Source: Opisthorchis felineus
Lineage: Eukaryota > Platyhelminthes > Trematoda > Opisthorchiida > Opisthorchiidae
Direction: 5' to 3'
Assembly: GCA_004794785.1 (NCBI GenBank)
Contig: SJOL01000802.1
Span: 2,477,351 to 2,541,350 of the forward strand
Length of the DNA stretch: 64,000 bases
Shown here one piece after another: positions 57,150 to 64,000 of the stretch; the stretch's first letter is position 1, and each line of letters begins with the position of its first letter. The position numbers and the translations under genes are program-made. Below the pieces are notes generated by a model, which saw only the letters and a list, made by a program, of their open reading frames with translations, searched no databases and was not told where the DNA came from.

Positions 57150-57300
57150 GCTAAAGGCCAAACGGTAAAGTGTTCAAACTCCTCATCGGGAGATCGTGCT
57201 TTCAAGACTCCTCCGAGTGAGTGTGAGATGCACACTACTGTTGATTCCCAACAAGGATGAAACGGTTGTACATTACTTCCCTGTCGAAAATTACCAGATC
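57150..57300 (+). mobile_element. tRNA-derived SINE, family 2, plus copy 2
   Basis: Head AAACGGTAAAGTGTTCAAAC, a weakened B-box (CGTGCTTTCAAGACTCC), then CACACTACTGTTGATTCCCA and AAGGATGAAACGGTTGTACA, which align with the copy at 43725-43865. Confidence 0.52.
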
Positions 57301-58532
57301 TCCTTACGCTATCACAAATTTGGTCAGATTTCTTTCCTCAGATGCCTTGCCGACCACAAAATAAGATTGGGTCTAACGGAACAACCAGCAACTCTTTCTG
57401 TGGCCTTTTGATTATGGTTAGAAACAGCTCTTATAAACCGTTGTCAAAACCTTTTCTATCCGGGGTTTTTGTCATCTAACTTTACTTATCACACGAATAA
57501 TTCGGGTGTCAATATAAGGGCTTATTACTATGTCAGGAATAGTAAAACACACCCAACAACCAATTATCGATCCAAAAATTTAAATCCGTCACCAAGACAC
57601 CACTTTCGTCAATAGGAGATGAACAATAATACAGAACGCATGAGACTGCAAGGTCGAGAAATGTTCATTTGACAGTAGAACTTGAAGAGAACCGTCAACA
57701 TCTGCTGTTGAACTTTGGCAGAACTGCGGACGGAAGAAGACACACCAGGACCAGGTGAAAACGAACCGCAAGAAGAGTTGTATCCAACCTCTGTTTAGAA
57801 GAGCATAGATACCGCAGTGCAACTGGACTAAAGAGAAAGGAAGGGAACAATGAGCAACCCCGAAATTCCGCCAGAAGGGGAGTGGGGAAAAGACCTTCCA
57901 ACAGCAGCAATAACATGAGCAAATGGATCCTGCTGCCGTACATAAGGAACCAGGCTTAGCTCGGATCAAGACGAATTCAACCAAGAGGACTCATACCAGC
58001 CTGCAAATCAAATGTCAACCCTGGAGTGCAAAAACCAATGTGGTGGATGCAAACTAATGCATAGAGGGCATAAATAGTATATTGGATATACTGTATGAAA
58101 ACTGTCCACATGGGCGAAAGTCTATGAGACTGCTGTCACAATACCCCGTATCGGTACAAGAAGATCAGGGAAGAAACAGAATCAACATAGGAGACGTGAA
58201 GGTCTTGTTACTTAGACAAAAGATATAATCAGAGAAACGTCGAATTGACGGGGTAACACAAAGGGAACGGACTGTCGAATGAGCTGATAAGCTAGTAAGC
58301 CTAGCAGCTATCGAACTGACATGAAACAACTCATCGTGGGAGTCACCGAGGTTTGCCTTGGTGTCGACCAATTAGAGCAAAGGTCGAATAACCAGCCAAT
58401 GGGATTGACCGTCCCAAAGACCAGTCATAATCACCGGACACTCCTGGCAACTGGAATTATGTAAGCACAAGCAAAGAGCTCCTCTGATCCGACGTACCGC
58501 TTAACAACGATGCCAGACTAATCTACTGCGTA
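57301..58532. other. No gene recognised; anonymous sequence
   Basis: The minus-strand frame at 57589-57984 (131 codons, Cys and Phe rich) shows no motif or splice support. Confidence 0.3.
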
Positions 58533-58595
58533 CTGATGATGTCGCTTAGACTGGAAACGAAAAGTTTGCAACCGAAATGTCCACCTCAGGGAGCA
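58533..58595 (+). repeat. Hammerhead-like module, family B, decayed
   Basis: CTGATGA at 58533-58539, a shortened stem II (GTC-GCTTA-GAC) and GAAACG at 58554-58559, followed by AAGTTTGCAACCGAAATGTC. The core strings are present, but the GGTGAT half of stem II seen in related modules is missing. Confidence 0.42.
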
Positions 58596-59187
58596 GAAGA
58601 GCAGAACATGAGGTCTAAGCATTCTATAGCAAGTCAATAACTTTTCTTTATGTCAGACATTAATTGAACGAGGGCTTTGAAACTCGACTGAAGTACACAG
58701 ACGATGATTAAAACGCCTTCGTAGCTTAAATGTCTTTAGTATGGATTGTTCGGTTGAGCCAAGTATGAAAGAAACCTTTAGTTAGAGGTTTGGTGAGGAA
58801 TTTTCTCGCCTCAACTAACGAAACGTCAATCTTCTCACTTAGCCTCTCTCTAATTCCTACTCTCAGCCTAAAGACCTGTTGGTGAAAGCGATTTTCACGC
58901 TGTGACAGGTCGGACTGGCCGGCAGCTTTTGGCCAACTCATGACTTCAAAAAGTTATTTGAAAAATTGCGTCCCCTTTATCCATCTCAATGAAACTGACA
59001 GAAGACTAATACTGTGATATGTTGACATCTGTTTTACTCTCTTCAGTTGTGGATGTAAAACCTACAAGTTATATAAATAGAGCGTAAAATCACTGCCAAA
59101 CATACTGTGATTGGTTGCTTTCTGCAAGCCACCTAATGAATGTTGGGGAAAACAAATCGTTTGATTCAACTGTTTTTCTGCACACAG
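58596..59187. other. No gene assigned; possible short upstream exon at 59047-59068
   Basis: After the acceptor CTCTCTTCAG, a short stretch (CGCKTY in one frame) followed by GTTATA could join in phase with the exon at 59188. The donor is weak. Confidence 0.25.
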
Positions 59188-59350
59188 TCTGGTCTGGTTT
59201 GATCCGATCAGCATCGCCTACCTTATTGAGAAAACCTTCGGTCTTGGTTTGCCTAGCAGGATTCGGAAGGATTCGACCAAGTCAGTCAGACGGCCAGTAT
59301 CTAACAGATGTCTGGCTTTTGACGATGCAGGATTAAGATTTGACCTCTGA
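59188..59350 (+). CDS. Candidate terminal exon of a host gene
   Basis: Starts after a strong acceptor (TTTTTCTGCACACAG) and stops with TGA. The frame reads LVWFDPISIAYLIEKTFGLG, LPSRIRKDSTKSVRRP and CLAFDDAGLRFDL. About twenty of 53 codons are purine-N-pyrimidine, the densest coding pattern I found outside retroelements. No family recognised. A second open frame over the same bases is weaker. Confidence 0.38.
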
Positions 59351-59520
59351 CCCTGACAGAATCTGGATTATATATTTAGGAATGTTTTCTGCTGCGTGCT
59401 TCCCCTGGTTCCTGCCGATGTAAGCGTCTCCGCAGCTGCAGACGACCTGGTAGACTGCATGAGAGGTAGAGAGACTAGACAATCTAGGCTCACAATTGTG
59501 CAGAACAAATCCTTGTCTTG

Positions 59521-59652
59521 TTCGCTGAGCTGGGCAATTTGCTTGCTAACGTTTCACCACCAATCGAGGCGACATCAACCCTAACAACGCACTGATGATG
59601 TCAGCTCCATTGGTGATGGAACGTTTGCAATCAAATTGCCCAAATCAGCGAA
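59521..59652. mobile_element. Head-to-head pair of family-B hammerhead-like modules
   Basis: Two 41-bp arms (59521-59561 and 59612-59652) are inverted copies differing at about six positions, with 50 bp between. Plus strand: CTGATGA at 59592-59598 and GGTGATGGAACGTTTGC, with G replacing one core A. Minus strand: GGTGGTGAAACGTTAGC with GAAA intact, but CTGANGA shortened. The pattern CTGA-N-GATGTC ... GGTGATGAAACG is what I know from Penelope-element hammerheads. Both are half-broken. Confidence 0.55.
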
Positions 59653-60084
59653 CAAGCCAACGACCATCTACGCTACCTGAGCTACCAACATTTTCCCCTA
59701 TAGAGAACAAATCCTCTGGTGATCGGTGTGAAACGTAGCTTGGCTGTAGCAAAAAAACGAGCTTTAGAGCAGAAGTGATCGTGCTTCTTATGTCGGTGTT
59801 AAAGTGGTCGCTATTGAACTGAAGAAACGAGTACTAACCTTTCTTGTTGGCTGAATTAACCGGGGCTGCTTGTGTTCCGGACCTACTGTAAGTTTCGACG
59901 GACCACTCTAGATGACCTTTCTGCAGCCGGGTTTTCTTCAGGATTTTCTCCTCTTGCACAATGAGATTCGGGCTGCATAGTTTCCACCGCGCTACTCAAA
60001 ATCAAGACTTTACCAACCCCTCCTTATGAGATATTGGGGCGTAACTGGAGAACTCTAAATATTGACCTCTCCGTGTGTAGACAG
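59653..60084. other. No gene recognised
   Basis: Anonymous sequence between the hammerhead pair and the next candidate exon. Confidence 0.3.
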
Positions 60085-61416
60085 GTTACAGGGACCTGTC
60101 GGTGCGTTTACAAAAAGTTCAATAACCATCAATTTGATCCACCAGTGTCATTTGATTCACACTCAGATATTGCATGGAGGTGAGGTTCTGGGAAAATGCG
60201 CGTGTGGAGACTCGAAGAGCGCATGTCCAAAGATGATTTTCAACCCGAATCGATCGGTTCAGGTTTGGTTAAATCGTAAGAACAATAATTTTAAGGCAGC
60301 CGTGTATCAACTCATCGTTTACAACTGACTTTATCGAAGAGAGAGAGGGGAAATTTGGTTAGTTATGTTTTGCATGTCTACCCTCAGGCGACACGCGTGC
60401 ATTTGTGTAGGTGACATGCCTTTCGACTGATGAGATCGGATACTAGGTTGCCTTGTTGTGCCAACGTTGACCTAAATTTGACTTCAAAACAAGGGGGAGA
60501 ATCAGCGTGACGAGATCTTTCAAGTTCCCACAATCGGTGAATTTCGATACTGTTAGCTCACTGTGAAAGCAACAAGTGAATGGTAATCAATAGCCAGTAA
60601 AAACAAGTGGATCGATCAGTGCAACGCACAGATCAATAATGCGACACGAATGAAAAGAGGACCAATCAGCACGCATGCGCGAGTTTGAGTTTGAGGAAAG
60701 ATAAAAGACAATACGGGGATACGCGACACTTTCATCTGTGGAGAGAATACTCAGGAGACAGAGGCGAAACTGTCTGAACTGGATGTGGCCAAGATGTTGA
60801 CTCAGTGTCTATATTTGGTAACTTGATAATCATCGAAGTTTGTCTGAAAAACCAAAATATAGACAGATCATGAATTGCATTTTTCTTGTCCACTGATTGT
60901 GATAAAATGCTTTATCAGGCATAGTAAATGTAGCAGAATTTGTATAACTTGTATCTCTCTCGCCTCACGAGTTTATGGTCGGGTTTTTTCCCGGTGATAC
61001 AAAACAATACATCTGAATTCAGGTGTTCATAGTTCACACCCGCAAGTTTTCTGTGGCTCAGTCATTGGTTTGTTTGCACTGGATGTTCTTAAATGTAACG
61101 TTCTCTACGCTCCAGGAATTCCGTCTGTTGCCATGCGCTGCTGGTCCCGTTAGGACGATTCCCGGACTGACGTCCTCCAACCAGCCTTTCGAAGGAAGGG
61201 GGGAGGAAAAACCACCAATGTCTGTCTGAACTTTAATGCATGCCACAGCCGCATACTATAAACGATATAAACTTGAATTAATTAGTCTCAAATATGGATT
61301 AATGAATATCCCACCTGATAGTTGGCAACGTTTCAAAAGATCTGATTTTCTGGGGGAACGGAGTATATGTGATCCCTTGACAACCTGGGAGTACACAACC
61401 GTCAACTTTACCTTAG
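60085..61416 (+). CDS. Candidate three-exon host gene segment, unknown product
   Basis: Exons 60085-60179, 61023-61148 and 61249-61416; introns 843 and 100 nt, donors GTGAGG and GTTAGG, acceptors GTGTGTAGACAG, CTGAATTCAG and GCATGCCACAG. The phases agree throughout. Protein pieces: LQGPVGAFTKSSITINLI, then VHSSHPQVFCGSVIGLFALD, LKCNVLYAPGIPSVAMRCW, YKLELISLKYGLMNIPPDSW and RFKRSDFLGERSICDPLTTW, followed by a good GTACGT donor at 61417, so at least one more exon should follow. Codon pattern supports the second and third exons. I do not recognise the family. The first exon has a second open frame that would not fit the next one. Confidence 0.4.
60640..60720 (+). promoter_or_regulatory. Promoter-like cluster (CCAAT, GCATGCGC, TATA-like)
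   Basis: GGACCAATCAGC, then GCATGCGCGAG, then AAGATAAAAGACAA occur in that order within 70 bp. It lies inside the first intron of the candidate gene model, so it may belong to a retroelement LTR or an internal promoter. No expression evidence is possible from sequence alone. Confidence 0.25.
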
Positions 61417-61984
61417 GTACGTCTTCACTTCCGGTGCCTCATTTAATAAACCTGCGTAAGTGTGACGGAGTGCAATTCAACTGAGTGTGGATCGGACGTC
61501 TACCTCGTCACTTCTGACTAAGGAGTTTTTTAGGAGAAGTTTTCCATTTTTTAATCCGTGGAAAAATTTCATAACTTTTTTAAAGGTGTCTCCAGAATGT
61601 TGGCAAAATTCTTCTTGAGTACAGCCTCGGAATCAGTTTACTGAAAAATACCGCCCATTCTCGCGGCTAAATTTGATCATGGTAATAACTGTAGCTAGGG
61701 GCCCTCATGTTTATTCGTGGAGTATTCTAACACACCATGCTTATGTTGCGCCACCACATTTATGGACCCGACAGCCCTGGTTGCTCATCAGAGCTGCATG
61801 AAAAACACGATTCGAATGTGCCAATATCGTTTGGATGGCCAAATAAGCTGTAGACAGTCGCTTGATATGGTTGCAAGGGTGCGTGGCACCATCCCGGATA
61901 CCCTCAGGTTGTGCGGCAAGCTAGATGAATTTACGAATCCCATGGCCTTGGACCTATGTAGTTTCTACGCAACCCATATGTAAA
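61417..61984. other. No gene assigned; open frame 61717-61983
   Basis: The 88-codon frame has several cysteines (CLCCATTF, ALVAHQSC) but could not be joined in phase with the GTACGT donor at 61417. Confidence 0.3.
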
Positions 61985-62714
61985 ACAGCTGTTATTTGTG
62001 CAACCGAGTGCATATAGGCAAGGCAGTTCCACAGGCTACATAGCTGCCACGTATCATCATTATCCTCGTCATCATCCTCATCATCATCAGCAACAGCATC
62101 GCCATCATCGTCAGCGCGGAACACTTGGTTTGTCTTGGCGGGAGGTAACTTCGCATGTGCAACACGGCCCAGCCAACTTAGCTTGCAGTGCTGGATGCAT
62201 TCTTTGCATGAAGTACTAACTGCCACATCCATATCCCGCCTCCTGATTTCTCATTTCGAATTCGCTGGTTGCAGCTGACTTCAGATTTAATTCTGAGGAA
62301 TCGGTGTTCAAAAGCCTGAAGATGCCTCAGATTCTTTGCCCGGAGTGACCAAGTCTCTCAGCCGTACAACAATACAGCCCGCATTATAGTCTGGGATACG
62401 CGTTTTTTGAGACCCAGTGATGTGCCTTTTTGATGCCGGAAGTGACACAAACTGACATAATCAATTCCAACCCTAGAGATTCTTGCGTTCAGTTCGTCGA
62501 CCACGTTGTCGTCTGGGCTAACCGAACTTCCGAGATATATATAGTGCTCCACAACTGCCGCTGATGAACCCAGCGGAAAAAATCCGGTTGTCAATTCCTT
62601 TTTGGAAGAAAATCACAAGCGTGATGCAGTTTCGGAAAACACGTTACAGAAGACGCCATGTGTTATGGAGCAGAGCGCCGGCGCAGACTTTGTCGACACT
62701 CAAGATGCAAATCC
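61985..62714 (-). mobile_element. LINE relic, RT connection region, running into the gap
   Basis: The minus strand reads AAVVEHYIYLGSSVSPDDN, ELNARISRVGIDYVSL, RVSQTIMRAVLLYG, a TGA, then ETWSLRAKNLRHLQAFEHRF and, in another frame, IQHCKLSWLGRVAHAKLPP. These match the connection and C-terminal blocks of the RTE-like copy at 49216-50110. The 3' end has a run of GAT-type units at 62054-62115. The element begins inside or beyond the assembly gap. Confidence 0.75.
62054..62115 (-). repeat. Imperfect GAT/ATC microsatellite, LINE tail
   Basis: Interrupted CATCAT and CGTCATCAT units on the plus strand. They are the simple-repeat 3' tail of the minus-strand LINE. Confidence 0.75.
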
Positions 62715-63619
62715 NNNNNNNNNNNNNNNNNNNNNNNNNNNNNNNNNNNNNNNNNNNNNNNNNNNNNNNNNNNNNNNNNNNNNNNNNNNNNNNNNNNNNN
62801 NNNNNNNNNNNNNNNNNNNNNNNNNNNNNNNNNNNNNNNNNNNNNNNNNNNNNNNNNNNNNNNNNNNNNNNNNNNNNNNNNNNNNNNNNNNNNNNNNNNN
62901 NNNNNNNNNNNNNNNNNNNNNNNNNNNNNNNNNNNNNNNNNNNNNNNNNNNNNNNNNNNNNNNNNNNNNNNNNNNNNNNNNNNNNNNNNNNNNNNNNNNN
63001 NNNNNNNNNNNNNNNNNNNNNNNNNNNNNNNNNNNNNNNNNNNNNNNNNNNNNNNNNNNNNNNNNNNNNNNNNNNNNNNNNNNNNNNNNNNNNNNNNNNN
63101 NNNNNNNNNNNNNNNNNNNNNNNNNNNNNNNNNNNNNNNNNNNNNNNNNNNNNNNNNNNNNNNNNNNNNNNNNNNNNNNNNNNNNNNNNNNNNNNNNNNN
63201 NNNNNNNNNNNNNNNNNNNNNNNNNNNNNNNNNNNNNNNNNNNNNNNNNNNNNNNNNNNNNNNNNNNNNNNNNNNNNNNNNNNNNNNNNNNNNNNNNNNN
63301 NNNNNNNNNNNNNNNNNNNNNNNNNNNNNNNNNNNNNNNNNNNNNNNNNNNNNNNNNNNNNNNNNNNNNNNNNNNNNNNNNNNNNNNNNNNNNNNNNNNN
63401 NNNNNNNNNNNNNNNNNNNNNNNNNNNNNNNNNNNNNNNNNNNNNNNNNNNNNNNNNNNNNNNNNNNNNNNNNNNNNNNNNNNNNNNNNNNNNNNNNNNN
63501 NNNNNNNNNNNNNNNNNNNNNNNNNNNNNNNNNNNNNNNNNNNNNNNNNNNNNNNNNNNNNNNNNNNNNNNNNNNNNNNNNNNNNNNNNNNNNNNNNNNN
63601 NNNNNNNNNNNNNNNNNNN
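62715..63619. other. Assembly gap, 905 N
   Basis: Unknown bases. The gap is bounded on the left by a LINE and on the right by a hammerhead-bearing repeat that starts at the very first known base, so repeats probably caused the break. Open frames drawn across it are meaningless. Confidence 0.99.
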
Positions 63620-63740
63620 TTCAAGTAGAACATAAGGTTGACGGAAACTCAGGGAATGCGCCTACCTGATGAGCCCCAAGAAGGGCGAAACCGGTGGTGG
63701 GCTGTCGAAGAATTTTCAGCAATCTTATGAGTAGTGTATG
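63620..63740 (+). mobile_element. Hammerhead-bearing Penelope-type repeat, copy 3
   Basis: Plus-strand TCAAGTAGAACATAAGGTTG, GACGGAAACTCAGGGAATG, the ribozyme, GCTGTCGAAGAATTTTCAGC and ATCTTATGAGTAGTGTA match the copies at 17.5 and 52.7 kb. It may extend into the gap. Confidence 0.62.
63658..63702 (+). ncRNA. Hammerhead ribozyme, family A, G at cleavage position
   Basis: Stem I GCCTAC/GTGGGC, CTGATGA at 63666-63672, stem II GCCC/GGGC, GAAA at 63687-63690, palindromic ACCGGT, then G at 63696 where A, C or U is needed. Structurally the cleanest of the three core-complete copies, but probably not self-cleaving. Confidence 0.68.
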
Positions 63741-64000
63741 ACCACTATACACGTATCATGATTCTACTTTGCTGTATCATTTTGTAAATATATATATGAT
63801 AGCTGTGCACGCAGAAACGGCTGCACAGACATGTCAGATCGACAAATTCATGTAATGGTTTGGGCATTCTAAGGCTTCTCCCAATTTCCTCTGTCTTCCA
63901 CTTGATTTGCTCTATGGTAAAATTCTTCATTTGTGACCAAATATAGAAACAGCTGTACTTTATTCGACGGATGGTTTGAGTTAACCAATGTAGATAACTC
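63741..64000. other. No gene recognised
   Basis: AT-rich right edge with a short TATATA stretch near 63788. A minus-strand frame of 61 codons has no motif. Confidence 0.35.

Noticed and set aside
62564..63669. Long open frames of 325-355 codons on both strands
   Set aside because: They span the run of N between 62715 and 63619 and are artefacts of unknown bases.

Overview
The window looks like repeat-rich genomic DNA from a metazoan, most likely a flatworm and possibly a diphyllobothriid-type tapeworm. That placement is inference. It rests on the reverse transcriptase relics, hammerhead-ribozyme-bearing Penelope-type repeats, tRNA-derived SINEs, very short (34 and 37 nt) GT-AG introns, a possible stop-codon/splice-acceptor overlap between two cistrons, and the lack of any bacterial-style gene packing. 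No rRNA gene, free-standing tRNA gene, CRISPR array or prokaryotic operon was seen.

Layout. 1-735: minus-strand RTE-type LINE relic running off the left edge. 3074-4480: minus-strand CR1-like LINE lacking the middle of its reverse transcriptase. 10.25-11.56 kb: small LINE and dispersed-repeat relics. 14.29-20.25 kb: a frameshifted LINE (endonuclease, RT, very long 3' region) on the plus strand. 22.35-25.51 kb: a relative of it on the minus strand, so the two long 3' regions form a large imperfect inverted repeat with about 2.1 kb between. Inside both lies a 255-bp block that is almost identical although its flanks have diverged. 31.48-32.29 kb: the best host-gene candidate, two cistrons almost touching. 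33.7-35.8 kb: weaker coding candidates. 38.7-40.0 kb: tandem minus-strand RTE 3' ends. 41.8-42.5 kb: intact GIY-YIG endonuclease end of a Penelope-like element. 43.7-46.6 kb: SINEs and a two-exon host candidate with a SINE in its intron. 49.2-50.1 kb: plus-strand RTE relic. 51.4-52.8 kb: several hammerhead-type modules. 53.8-54.56 kb: pentanucleotide satellite. 55.4-57.3 kb: SINEs. 58.5-59.65 kb: a second hammerhead-like module family and a coding-like terminal exon. 60.1-61.4 kb: a three-exon host candidate. 62.0-62.7 kb: minus-strand LINE entering a 905-base assembly gap (62715-63619), which is followed by another hammerhead module.

Most recognisable coding sequence is retrotransposon debris. 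The element families interact: hammerhead/Penelope repeats sit inside a LINE 3' region and SINEs sit in a probable intron. Host exon models were built by eye from splice sites, phase and codon pattern. They have no homology support and should be read as hypotheses. Large stretches hold nothing I can identify.
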